From the NCBI RefSeq assembly GCF_902762735.1, contig NZ_CACWPP010000013.1:1-59387 (forward strand): 59,387 nucleotides of DNA, read 5' to 3'. This document shows, in pieces, positions 34,015 through 42,176 of this stretch (its first letter is position 1; each line of letters starts with the position of its first letter). Both the position numbers and the translations under genes were made by a program. The stretch comes from an uncultured Ruminococcus sp. (GTDB lineage Bacteria > Bacillota > Clostridia > Oscillospirales > Ruminococcaceae). The notes beneath the pieces are model-generated. The model was not told the DNA's origin and ran no database searches. It worked only from the letters and a program-made list of their open reading frames with translations.

Positions 34015-35422
34015 CTTTCTGCACCTCCTCACGACCTGTTTTTCTCACGCCGCCGATGCCGCAGCCCAGCTTTTCAGCCAGCAGAAGTATGGTCTTAGGC
34101 GAGCAGAAACCCGCCTGACACCGCCCCATTCCCGCTCTTGTGCGGCGTTTTACACCGTCAAGGGTCACAGCGCCCAGCGGTCTGTTGATGGCATCGCGTA
34201 TCTCGCCCTCCGTGATAGTTTCACAGCGGCAGACTATATTGCCGTAAGTCGGATCTTTTGCGATAAGCGCGTTCTGCTCTTCTCTCGACAGTTCCGCAAA
34301 ATGAACCACGCCCTCACGAGTGTCTATGTGGTCGGTCTTAGGCGAAAGGTCTGTCTTTTTGGACAGCATCTCTCTCAGCATCTCAGCTATGGCAGGCGCA
34401 CTTGTCAGTCCGGGGGACTCAATGCCTGCCGCATTGAAAAAGCCCTCTGCGCCCTCGTTTATGATGAAATCATTGGTGTCGCCCACTGCGCGAAGCCCCG
34501 TAAAGCCTGTTATGACCTTGCCGAACGGAAGCCCCTCTACCGAAAGTGCGCTCTTTGCGCGTATTTCGGCAAGTCCGCCCGCAGTTGTAGCGGTATTCTC
34601 CTTGTCGTCGATGTCCTCAGCCGTAGGACCTACCAGCAGGTTGCCGTGAACGGTGGGCGTTACCAGCACGCCCTTGCCCATCTTAGTCGGCAGCTGGAAT
34701 ATGGTGTGGCTGACAGTTCCGCCTGCGTCCTTGTCCATCAGCATGTATTCGCCCTTGCGGGGGATTATCCTGAACCCCCCTGCATTCGCCATTTCAGCTA
34801 TCCTGTCAGCGTAAACGCCCGCGCAGTTGAAAATGTATCTGCCCGAAATTTCACCCTTGTCTGTGGTGATCTTCCAGCCATCGGAGATCTTATCAATAGC
34901 AGTGACCTCAGTGGAAAGGCGGAACTCAACACCGTTTGCGTAAGCGTTCTCAGCAAATGCCAGTGTCATCTCAAAGGGACAGACTATGCCCGAAGTCGGC
35001 GCATACAGCGCATATTTCACCTCTTTGGAAAGTCTCGGTTCACGCGCACGCGCCTCGTCGCCCGAAAGTATCTCCAGCCCCGCAACGCCGTTCTTTTCGC
35101 CTTTTTCGCACAGCTTTTCCAGATCAGCCAGCTTCTCTTCCTCAAAGCACAGCACCATCGCGCCGTTGTTTTTAAAGGCGAAGTCTAACTTTTTGGACAG
35201 TTCTGCTATCATCGCATTTCCGCGAACGTTCAGCTTTGCTTTCAGCGTATCGGGTTCGGCATCAAATCCCGCATGGACTATCGCGCTGTTCGCCTTGCTT
35301 GTGCCCTCGCAGACATCGCTCTCTTTCTCGACAAGACAGACATTCAGCTGATACTTTGCCAGTTCAGCCGCCGCCGCACAGCCCGTCACACCGCCGCCGA
35401 TAATAATTACATCATACATCAT
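34007..35422 (-). CDS. FAD-dependent glycerol-3-phosphate dehydrogenase-like protein (GlpA type)
   Basis: This 471-aa DAO-family oxidoreductase has YDVIIIGGGVTGCAAAAELA (FAD site), SKANSAIVHAGFDAEP, GLRAVGDTNDFIIN and a C-terminal BFD-like [2Fe-2S] region with CRCE and GMGRCQAGFC. It is the presumed catalytic subunit oxidising glycerol 3-phosphate or a similar hydroxy acid. No glycerol kinase or facilitator lies in the window, so the substrate source is unclear. The short GGTGAT ribosome binding site precedes ATGATG. Confidence 0.88.
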   Translation of the reverse strand: MMYDVIIIGGGVTGCAAAAELAKYQLNVCLVEKESDVCEGTSKANSAIVHAGFDAEPDTLKAKLNVRGNAMIAELSKKLDFAFKNNGAMVLCFEEEKLADLEKLCEKGEKNGVAGLEILSGDEARAREPRLSKEVKYALYAPTSGIVCPFEMTLAFAENAYANGVEFRLSTEVTAIDKISDGWKITTDKGEISGRYIFNCAGVYADRIAEMANAGGFRIIPRKGEYMLMDKDAGGTVSHTIFQLPTKMGKGVLVTPTVHGNLLVGPTAEDIDDKENTATTAGGLAEIRAKSALSVEGLPFGKVITGFTGLRAVGDTNDFIINEGAEGFFNAAGIESPGLTSAPAIAEMLREMLSKKTDLSPKTDHIDTREGVVHFAELSREEQNALIAKDPTYGNIVCRCETITEGEIRDAINRPLGAVTLDGVKRRTRAGMGRCQAGFCSPKTILLLAEKLGCGIGGVRKTGREEVQKDA

Positions 35423-35442
35423 ATCACCTGCTTATTGTAGAT

Positions 35443-35512
35443 TTGTTATGTTTTTAACAAATATTTGCTCCGTTAACATGTTAATTATATCATAATTGCA
35501 CCATTCTGTCAA
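35443..35512 (-). promoter_or_regulatory. promoter and operator-like palindromes of the glpA-type operon
   Basis: On the minus strand TTGACA (35507-35512), 17 nt and TATAAT (35484-35489) form a perfect promoter. TTAACATGTTAA (35473-35484) touches the -10 box, and TTGTTA-N6-TAACAA (35443-35460) follows in the leader. Both are candidate repressor sites. Confidence 0.65.
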
Positions 35513-35796
35513 TAGCGAAAAAGCCGCGCATACGTAACTCATTTTTTCATGTTACAAAGGCGCTCACAGGCATAACGAAAGCAAAATATGGTCATTCTGC
35601 TCTTTTTTCCCTCCGCAGAAGTTGGAGAATACACCAAACATATTTACTTTTTTGACCCGCCCGAGCCGCACATATCGTCAGCGAACATATCAAAAAGCTC
35701 TCCCCCTCCGCAGAAGTTGGAGAATACACCAGACATGTTTACTTTTTTTGACCCGCCAGAACCGCACCATTCTGTCAATAGCCAAAAAAGCCGCGC
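35499..35796. repeat. duplicated segment in the gap between glpA-type operon and phosphatase gene
   Basis: GCACCATTCTGTCAATAG plus AAAAGCCGCGC occurs at 35499-35530 and again at 35764-35796. Between them a unit of about 63 bp starting CCCTCCGCAGAAGTTGGAG occurs twice (35609-35671 and 35704-35766), 95 bp apart. The first copy of the outer repeat includes the -35 box of the glpA-type promoter. No gene was seen in 35423-35836. Confidence 0.7.
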
Positions 35797-35811
35797 TTCT
35801 CACGCGGCATT
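35784..35811 (-). terminator. terminator of the LMW phosphatase gene
   Basis: GCCGCG/CGCGGC stem with TTCTCA loop (35790-35808), followed on the minus strand by TTTTTT. Confidence 0.75.
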
Positions 35812-35836
35812 GGAAGTTTCTCGGGGCGCAGATATG

Positions 35837-36298
35837 TCATTTCCCACCGCGCATCAGCGTTTTCAGCAGAGCTTCGCACCCTTCGAGAATATCGCGGTAA
35901 GCAGTTTCAAAGTCGCCCGTGTACCAAGGGTCAGCCACACTCGCCGACTTGCCCGCAAATGACATCAGCAGATGCACTTTGTCGTCGGGGTCTGACCTGA
36001 TTATTCGTCTTATATTGCGCAGATTGCTCGTATCCATAGCTATCAGCAGATCGTACAGGTCGTAATCGCGCCTGCTCAGCAGATCTGCATGCTTGTCGCC
36101 CACAGATATGCCATGCTCAGCCAATATTTTTTTAGCAGGCGGATAAACGCGGTTGCCCAGCTCTTCCGTGCTGACAGCCGATGAAGCTATAACAAACTCG
36201 TCCTCCAGCCCCGCCTTTTTTACCAGATCTTTCATCACAAATTCTGCCATCGGCGAACGGCATATGTTTCCGTGGCAAATAAACATTAATTTTGTCAT
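35837..36298 (-). CDS. low molecular weight protein-tyrosine phosphatase
   Basis: The 153-aa cytosolic phosphatase has the P-loop CxxxxxR(S) as CHGNICRSPMAEF near the N-terminus and the general acid Asp in VADPWYTGDFETAY. The length is typical. Such enzymes dephosphorylate tyrosine kinases of capsule regulation or arginine-phosphate. Start 36298 is chosen (GAGAGGAAAG upstream). It is monocistronic, with element B3 just upstream of its leader. Confidence 0.93.
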   Translation of the reverse strand: MTKLMFICHGNICRSPMAEFVMKDLVKKAGLEDEFVIASSAVSTEELGNRVYPPAKKILAEHGISVGDKHADLLSRRDYDLYDLLIAMDTSNLRNIRRIIRSDPDDKVHLLMSFAGKSASVADPWYTGDFETAYRDILEGCEALLKTLMRGGK

Positions 36299-36407
36299 AT
36301 AATCTTTCCTCTCAAAAGTGCGTAAAAGCACATGATTGCGCTATTTTTCTGCATTTTATCAAAAATGCTAAAATAGTAGTATTTTGCATATATTCTTATA
36401 TTTTCTT

Positions 36408-36574
36408 ATGTGATTATCCCGCTGATACACCAAAATAAACGATGTTATATCGGGAATTGAATACAGTTGGCGGTTATCTTTCCCCCGCCTGCTGAGGGGG
36501 AAAGATAACATCAACTCAGTTTTTCCTCATTGATAAAGGTGTTTTGCAGTGGTGTGTCAGCGGGATAACCACAT
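36408..36574. repeat. palindromic element type B, copy B3
   Basis: Both ends are the GTTATCCCGCTGACACACCA type (left copy with TGATACACCA). The centre is the hairpin TTATCTTTCCCCCGCC with GAGGGGGAAAGATAA. Its reverse complement aligns with B6 (44588-44754) along nearly all of its length, but B6 has the other end type on one side. Confidence 0.85.
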
Positions 36575-36579
36575 ACAAA

Positions 36580-36616
36580 AAACACCGCAAAGCACACAGA
36601 ACAATGCGGTGTAAGA
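36580..36616 (-). terminator. terminator of the alcohol dehydrogenase gene
   Basis: ACACCGCA/TGCGGTGT stem with T-run on the minus strand, just after the gene's stop. Confidence 0.7.
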
Positions 36617-36621
36617 TGTTG

Positions 36622-37788
36622 TTACATGCTGGCTTTCAGCACTTTTATAACATCGGAGCGGTCGAACTGTTTGTAGCCGCCGCTGAGTATCAGCGTGCCG
36701 TCAGCTATGCCTTCTATCATGTCATCGGTCACGCCGAGTTCCGAGATCTTCATTACCAGCCCCAGCTCTTTCATCCAGTTTTCCAGAGCATCAAGACCCT
36801 CAGCCGCCAGCTGTTCGTCTGTTTTTCCGTCAGCAGAAATGCCCCATACTTCGCGTGCGAACCTTGCAAACTTCTTCACGCCGAAAGGCATGATATAGCG
36901 GTAGTAGGGAAGTGACACCGCCGCAAGTGTCATGCCGTGAGTGGCATCGGTGTAAGCACCTACCGACTGCCCAAGCATGTGTACCATCCAGTCGGTGGAC
37001 TTGCCTTTTGCCACCAGCGTGTTAAGCGCCCACGTAGCCGTCCACATAATGTTGGAACGTGCCTCGTAATCCTGAGGGTCTTTCACAGCTATCCTGCCTG
37101 CGTGTATCAGCCCCCTCATCAGACCTTCGCTGATATAGTCGGAGGTGTTGTCGTCCTCACCCGAAAAATACTGCTCGCAGATGTGGTTCATAATGTCGTA
37201 TATGCCCGCAGTCATCTGGTATTTCGGCAGTGTCATGGTGTATCTTGGGTTGAGTATCGAGAACTTTGGCATGACTTCATCGCCAAAAACGTGACCTATC
37301 TTCAGATGCTGTTCGTGATTGGTGATGACAGCACCGCCGTTCATCTCCGATCCTGTGCCTGCCATCGTCAGTATACAGCCCACAGGTACTATCTCACAGT
37401 CAGGCTCTTCAAAGCGGATGTAGTACTTGTCCCACGGGTCATCATCGCAGTGTACCGATACCGACAGCGCCTTCGAGTAATCGCATACCGAACCGCCGCC
37501 GACTGCGAGGATAAAGTCTGCTTTGTGACCGCGTGCGGTATCCACGCCCTCACGGAGTTTTTCAATGGTGGGATTTGGCATGACACCTGAGATCTCCGCA
37601 ACGTTTTTGCCGCAGTCTTTCAGTACGGAGGTTATCTCGTCGTACAGACCGCTTTTCTTTATCGAGCCGCCGCCGTACACCAGCAGTATATTATTTCCGT
37701 AGTTTTTCAGTTCGTCTTTGAGAAAACCCAATGACTCCTCACCGAAATAGAGTTTTGTGGGATTGTGATAGCTGAAATTGCCAAGCAT
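36622..37788 (-). CDS. iron-containing alcohol dehydrogenase (butanol dehydrogenase type)
   Basis: The 388-aa group III dehydrogenase interconverts aldehydes and alcohols with NAD(P)H in fermentation. It begins FSYHNPTKLYFGE, has the NAD site LAVGGGSVCDYSKA, TMAGTGSEMNGGAVI, and the iron ligands in TAGIYDIMNHICEQY and AYTDATHGMTLA. Overall it is closest in motifs to BdhA/YqhD. AAGGAGG precedes the ATG. Its promoter lies at 37865-37893. Confidence 0.93.
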   Translation of the reverse strand: MLGNFSYHNPTKLYFGEESLGFLKDELKNYGNNILLVYGGGSIKKSGLYDEITSVLKDCGKNVAEISGVMPNPTIEKLREGVDTARGHKADFILAVGGGSVCDYSKALSVSVHCDDDPWDKYYIRFEEPDCEIVPVGCILTMAGTGSEMNGGAVITNHEQHLKIGHVFGDEVMPKFSILNPRYTMTLPKYQMTAGIYDIMNHICEQYFSGEDDNTSDYISEGLMRGLIHAGRIAVKDPQDYEARSNIMWTATWALNTLVAKGKSTDWMVHMLGQSVGAYTDATHGMTLAAVSLPYYRYIMPFGVKKFARFAREVWGISADGKTDEQLAAEGLDALENWMKELGLVMKISELGVTDDMIEGIADGTLILSGGYKQFDRSDVIKVLKASM

Positions 37789-37864
37789 ATAAATTCCTCC
37801 TTGTCATTTTTATTTTTGGTCAGGGGTTTTATCTGATGTATGCCCCGCGTTTATCTCTGTCTGT

Positions 37865-37893
37865 ATTATACCACAGTCAAGCCGAGATAACAA
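37865..37893 (-). promoter_or_regulatory. promoter of the alcohol dehydrogenase gene
   Basis: On the minus strand, TTGTTA (37888-37893), 17 nt, TATAAT (37865-37870). Confidence 0.6.
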
Positions 37894-37970
37894 ATACCTA
37901 TTCCGAATGCATACGTATGCTTTACAGGCATAGCGGGAAAGCTGTTTCTGCGGCACTGTTATTCCCCCCT

Positions 37971-38022
37971 CAAAGCATTTAGAGTTGTATTGATACAACT
38001 CTAAGAATACGACCTTGCTTTG
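37971..38022. repeat. nested palindrome between divergent genes
   Basis: A perfect 12-bp inverted repeat, TTAGAGTTGTAT with ATACAACTCTAA and a 2-nt centre (37979-38004), is nested inside CAAAGCA/TGCTTTG (37971-37977 with 38016-38022). CTGTTAT followed by C-rich sequence flanks it on both sides (37957-37970 and 38027-38039). It could be an operator, an RNA hairpin or a small mobile element. Confidence 0.55.
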
Positions 38023-38171
38023 GAACTGTTATCTCCCCCTAAGCGCAGTCAGGGAGAACGATCACATTTCAAAATTCGGTGAGATCTATCGACTGCATGC
38101 GTTATGTTACAATAAAAAGTCTGAAAAACAGTGCATTGTGCTGAAAATCATACTGTTTGCGGCAGACGGTA

Positions 38172-38225
38172 TTGACACCGCGTCAGAATGCTGTTATAAT
38201 AACAATAATGACACAACGTCAGAAT
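38172..38225 (+). promoter_or_regulatory. promoter with paired TetR operators
   Basis: TTGACA (38172-38177), 17 nt and TATAAT (38195-38200). TGACACCGCGTCAGAAT (38173-38189) and TGACACAACGTCAGAAT (38209-38225) each contain the palindrome TGAC-N5-GTCA, 36 bp apart. One covers the -35 and the other the start site, as expected for self-repression by the TetR gene. Confidence 0.75.
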
Positions 38226-38247
38226 ACTTTGCAGGAGTGATAATGCT

Positions 38248-38328
38248 ATGGTAAAAAAGGTATATACCGCGCTCTTCACCGCTGAGATCGGCAGTGCGGG
38301 CAGTAAAGGGGGCTTGAGCTATGCCTAA
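38248..38328 (+). CDS. 26-aa upstream ORF coupled to the TetR gene
   Basis: ATG at 38248 follows CAGGAG and reads MVKKVYTALFTAEIGSAGSK then GGLSYA. Its stop (TAA 38326-38328) lies inside the TetR start region (ATGCCTAA), so ribosomes finishing it could restart on TetR. Whether the peptide has a function is unknown. Confidence 0.45.
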   Translation: MVKKVYTALFTAEIGSAGSKGGLSYA

Positions 38329-38938
38329 AGGTTCACCCGAACTGACTGCTTCGCGCAGGGAGGAGATAGTCAGCGCATGCGAAAAGCTCTACAAGACCAT
38401 GAGTTTCAAGGATATAACGCTGAAAGAGATAAGCGTTGAGACCAGCTTTTCGCGCCCGTCTATCTATAATTATTTCCGCACAAAGGAGGAGATATTCCTT
38501 GCACTTATGCAGCGGGAATATGAAAACTGGGCGGCTGAGGTGAATGAACTTGTATCTGTGCATGAAAGCATGTCCGCAGAGGGTTTTGCGGCGGCACTGG
38601 CACATTCACTGGAAAAGCGCGAACAGCTCTTGAAACTGCTGGCGATGAACCACTATGATATGGAGGAAAACTCCCGTCCCGAACGGCTGACAGAGTTCAA
38701 GCTGGCATACGGTGCATCGCTTGACGCCGTGCGGGCGTGTGTCACAAAGTTTTTCCCGCAAAGCGACTGCGAGAGTTTCATATTCGTATTTTTCCCGTTT
38801 CTTTTCGGGGTATACCCTTACGCAATGGCTACCGAAAAACAGCTTTGCGCCATGCGCGAGGCTGAGATAGATTTCAAGATGCACAGCATTTACGAACTGG
38901 TATATTCCTGCGTGATGCGGCTGATAGGAGGTAAATGA
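38321..38938 (+). CDS. TetR-family transcriptional regulator
   Basis: The 205-aa regulator has an N-terminal TetR DNA-binding domain (about 10-58: LTASRREEIVSACEKLYKTM, FSRPSIYNYFRTKEEIFLAL) and a helical ligand-binding C-terminus containing FFPFLFGVYPYA. It overlaps the downstream aldo/keto reductase gene by 4 nt, so it likely controls that gene and itself through the operators at 38173-38225. The inducer is unknown, perhaps an aldehyde. Confidence 0.92.
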   Translation: MPKGSPELTASRREEIVSACEKLYKTMSFKDITLKEISVETSFSRPSIYNYFRTKEEIFLALMQREYENWAAEVNELVSVHESMSAEGFAAALAHSLEKREQLLKLLAMNHYDMEENSRPERLTEFKLAYGASLDAVRACVTKFFPQSDCESFIFVFFPFLFGVYPYAMATEKQLCAMREAEIDFKMHSIYELVYSCVMRLIGGK

Positions 38939-39975
38939 TGAAGTACACAAAACTCGGGGATTCAGACCTGAACGTTTCCCGCATATGCATGGGCTGCATG
39001 GGTTTCGGTGATGCGCAGAACGGTCAGCATTCATGGACGGTAGATGAAGAACATTCCCGCGAGATAATAAAGCGCGGTCTGGAACTGGGCGTGAATTTTT
39101 ATGACACTGCCATAGCCTACCAGTCAGGCACAAGCGAACAGTACGTAGGCAGGGCGCTGAGGGACTTTGCAAAACGCGATGAAGTGGTGGTAGCCACAAA
39201 ATTCCTGCCGAGAACGCCCGCCGACATCGAAGCAGGCATTACAGGTCAGCAGCATATCGAGCGCATGATAAACAAAAGCCTTGAAAATCTCGGCATGGAC
39301 CACGTTGACCTCTACATCTGTCATATGTGGGACCATAACACTCCCATATACGACATCATGGACGGTCTCAACAGGGTGGTAAAGGCTGGCAAAGCACGGT
39401 ATATAGGCATATCGAACTGCTTTGCGTGGCAGCTTGCAAAAGCGAACGCTCTGGCAGAAAGGGAAGGCTTCGCGAAATTCGTCAGCATTCAGGGGCATTA
39501 TAACCTCATCTTCCGTGAGGAAGAGCGCGAGATGGCAGGTCTGTGTGCTGAGGACAATATCGCCATGACCCCATACAGCGCCCTTGCAGGCGGCAGGCTT
39601 GCGCGTCTGCCGGGTGAAACATCAAAACGTGCCGAAGAGGACAGCTACGCAAAATTCAAGTACGATGCCACCAAAACGCAGGACGAGGTAATTATCAGAA
39701 GAGTGGCTGAACTTGCTGAAAAGCGCGGTGTCAGCATGACCGAGATAAGCCTTGCGTGGCTGCTGACGAAAGTGACTGCTCCTGTGGCGGGCGCTACAAA
39801 GCTCAGCCATATCGAGGGTGCGGCAAAAGCGGTGGATATTGAGCTTTCCGCCGAAGAGATAAGCTATCTGGAAGAGCTGTATATCCCTCACCCGCTGGCA
39901 GGTGTTATGGCACAGAACAAGCCTGCAAACAAAAATGACAAGCATGTATGGTCAACAGGCAGTCAGAAGATATAG
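38935..39975 (+). CDS. aldo/keto reductase
   Basis: The 346-aa NADPH-dependent reductase has GVNFYDTAIAYQSG (catalytic Asp and Tyr), VVATKFLP (Lys), DLYICHMWDH (His), YIGISNCFAW and the C-terminal cofactor region VAGATKLSHI. It may detoxify aldehydes or act on sugars. It starts with ATGATG overlapping the TetR stop after TAGGAGG; either ATG may be used. The two genes form one regulated operon. Confidence 0.92.
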   Translation: MMKYTKLGDSDLNVSRICMGCMGFGDAQNGQHSWTVDEEHSREIIKRGLELGVNFYDTAIAYQSGTSEQYVGRALRDFAKRDEVVVATKFLPRTPADIEAGITGQQHIERMINKSLENLGMDHVDLYICHMWDHNTPIYDIMDGLNRVVKAGKARYIGISNCFAWQLAKANALAEREGFAKFVSIQGHYNLIFREEEREMAGLCAEDNIAMTPYSALAGGRLARLPGETSKRAEEDSYAKFKYDATKTQDEVIIRRVAELAEKRGVSMTEISLAWLLTKVTAPVAGATKLSHIEGAAKAVDIELSAEEISYLEELYIPHPLAGVMAQNKPANKNDKHVWSTGSQKI

Positions 39976-40085
39976 CATAACAGTATGAGCGGCTGTCTTT
40001 CCTATTACGCAGGCGGAAAGAAAACACCCCATAAATGTTTTTGTGATTTTATTCACAGAGTCGGAAATATGGTGTGAATAAGCAA

Positions 40086-40122
40086 AAGCTCCCCGAAGAA
40101 GTCTGTCCTTCGGGGAGTTTTC
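40086..40122. terminator. bidirectional terminator between AKR and GGDEF genes
   Basis: CTCCCCGAAG/CTTCGGGGAG stem with AAAAG on the left and TTTTCC on the right. Confidence 0.8.
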
Positions 40123-40126
40123 CGTG

Positions 40127-41533
40127 TCAGCCGTGCATGCGTTTGTCCAGTTCGGGGTGAGCGCGGTAATATGCTTTTTTGTCCTTGTACATTCTTTCGT
40201 CGGCGGTCTGCATGGCACGGGTGATATTGCAGCTGCCCTTGCAGTATACAACTCCGACTGCAAAGCGCACGTCGTCGGTACTGTCAGCCAGTGATCTCAG
40301 CTGTTTTACCTGCCGCATGAACATCTCTTCGGCTGTATCGGGGCAGAGTACCACGAACTCATCGCCGCCCGCCCTGTATATCTCGCTGTCGCCAAAAGCT
40401 ATCTTCAAAAGTGAAGCCGATTTTGTCAGCAGCTTGTCTCCCGCCTTATGTCCAAGCTCATCATTGACGTTTTTCAAGCCGTTTAAGTCTGCAAATACCA
40501 CGCCCATGTTAGCTGGAAGCTCCGCTCTGCCTGAAATAAGGCTGTCTATGCGGTCGTTCATGGCATTTCTGTTGCTTACCTGAGTAAGCTCGTCAACGGT
40601 GCTTTTCTTTTCCAGCCTTGAAAGCAGCTGGTGGTTGGCGATGACTGCTGCCACAAGAAATGAGGTGAGTTCAAGTGTCTCCTTTATCAGCATCGTCTTT
40701 GAGGTATCAAAGTCAGCCGCCCAGATGAATCCCACGATATTCTGATTATATCGTATCACGAAAAGTATCAGATTTTCAACGTTGTGTATGCTCAGCGAAT
40801 AGTACCACGCGGGATCGCGTTCTTTGATTATATCAAGGTTTTCAAGGATAAGGCAGTTGCTTTGCGCCAGATCTTTTTCCCATGCCAGAGCCACTTCATA
40901 GGTGGTGCGCTCCATCTCAGCCGCCATGCCTTCCAGCATCTCGTTATGCTGACCGTTTTCGTTTATCAGCCCGCAATTTTCTGTTTCTTTGTCTACCGTA
41001 CACACAGCGCACCATTTAGCACCGCACAGCTCTTTAATATCAGCCACCGCAGAAGCCATGCCCTTGTAAAAATCCTCATTTTCGTGGAGCTTTATGCTGA
41101 TCTTCACCAGCGCTTCGTTGGATTCGGGCGAGTTGAGTGCCATAGAACATGTATCGGCTGTTTTCGAGTAGGTGAAAATGTACAAGCAGTAAACAGTCCT
41201 GACACCGTTTTGCATTTCGCTCTCATCAGGTATCTTTATGGGTATGTAGAAGCCTTTCAGCCATGCGCCGCGTGCATTTACGTAAGAATACAGAGGTTCT
41301 GTGCGGCTGCCGCAGTTGTAGACATATTTCTCGAAATTCAGATCCATCCAGTAACTGCGGTATGGTATGCCGGGATAAAATTTTGGGGAGTTTGGTGAGA
41401 AATGAAGCATGTAGTCGTTCTTTTTGTTGACAGCCATCAGCCTTATCTCGCTGAAACTGCCGTCGGGGAATATATCAAAAGCGTAGAGCGTTGCCATGCC
41501 GTCAACACTCTCCACCAGCGCTTGCAGATCCAT
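40127..41533 (-). CDS. GGDEF-domain diguanylate cyclase with N-terminal sensory region
   Basis: The 468-aa cytosolic protein ends with a GGDEF domain (about 310-468): STVDELTQVSNRNAMNDRID, VVFADLNGLKNVNDELGHKAGD and the intact active site AGGDEFVVLCPD, so it should make cyclic di-GMP. About residues 150-300 look like a GAF-type sensor (GAKWCAVCTVDKE, ENLILFVIRYNQNIVGFIWA). The first 150 residues are not recognised. No RxxD inhibitory site is seen just before the active site. No EAL or PilZ partner is in the window. Confidence 0.88.
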   Translation of the reverse strand: MDLQALVESVDGMATLYAFDIFPDGSFSEIRLMAVNKKNDYMLHFSPNSPKFYPGIPYRSYWMDLNFEKYVYNCGSRTEPLYSYVNARGAWLKGFYIPIKIPDESEMQNGVRTVYCLYIFTYSKTADTCSMALNSPESNEALVKISIKLHENEDFYKGMASAVADIKELCGAKWCAVCTVDKETENCGLINENGQHNEMLEGMAAEMERTTYEVALAWEKDLAQSNCLILENLDIIKERDPAWYYSLSIHNVENLILFVIRYNQNIVGFIWAADFDTSKTMLIKETLELTSFLVAAVIANHQLLSRLEKKSTVDELTQVSNRNAMNDRIDSLISGRAELPANMGVVFADLNGLKNVNDELGHKAGDKLLTKSASLLKIAFGDSEIYRAGGDEFVVLCPDTAEEMFMRQVKQLRSLADSTDDVRFAVGVVYCKGSCNITRAMQTADERMYKDKKAYYRAHPELDKRMHG

Positions 41534-41561
41534 AAGAGACCTCCTTCCGTATACTTTGTCA

Positions 41562-41714
41562 ACATCCCTTTAGCACACCAATATCTGATAGCCGTAATTC
41601 AGCGTTCTTGGCAAGGGGCGACCCAACCCCCAACCCTCTACCCTTACGTAGGGGAGGGGCTATGTGGCACGCACGTTTGCTTGCAAAAATGTGGTGTGTC
41701 AGGGGGATAACCAT
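41562..41714. repeat. palindromic element type B, divergent copy B4
   Basis: Left end ATCCCTTTAGCACACCA and right end TGGTGTGTCAGGGGGATAACC flank a centre unlike the other copies, rich in CCCAACCCCC and GGGGAGGGG. The ends are conserved while the body is different. Confidence 0.75.
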
Positions 41715-41904
41715 AATCACAAATGTAAAATGTTGGCAAAGCAACAATAATTCATGGAGTATATTGATATTATACACTATTTCTTCAAAAAATGCAATAG
41801 GTATCGCAGTTAAATAGATGCATAAAGAATGGAAAAGACGATCTTCAAATAAAAGAACCACCCAGAAGTCCTGCCATTCCGAAAATGCGGCGCAGGCTAT
41901 TCTA

Positions 41905-41933
41905 TTGACAAGAAGTCGTATTTGCATTATAAT
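41905..41933 (+). promoter_or_regulatory. promoter upstream of the 42 kb lipoprotein
   Basis: TTGACA (41905-41910), 17 nt, TATAAT (41928-41933). The transcript would begin at element B5 and carry it as a leader. Confidence 0.7.
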
Positions 41934-41936
41934 GTT

Positions 41937-42099
41937 ATGTGTTTATCCCGCTGACACACCACAAAAACAGCGGCTATACAGAACTTAAGGTTCTTGGCGT
42001 ATATTTTCCCCCCGCCGCAGGCGGGGGGAAAATATACAACGCTCAATTATAATTTTGTTTACCGCATTTTTAGTTGGTGTGCTAAAGGGATAGTCATAT
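41937..42099. repeat. palindromic element type B, copy B5 (with central hairpin)
   Basis: Left end GTTATCCCGCTGACACACCA, right end the reverse complement of ACTATCCCTTTAGCACACCA. The centre is the hairpin TATATTTTCCCCCCGCC with GGCGGGGGGAAAATATA. Apart from the hairpin it matches B1 in the opposite orientation. Confidence 0.88.
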
Positions 42100-42176
42100 A
42101 ATGTTAAACAATAGTGCATATCTCTTGGTAAAAACAGTATGCGCCCTGTGAAAAACGAAAGAAAAGGAAGATAGTT

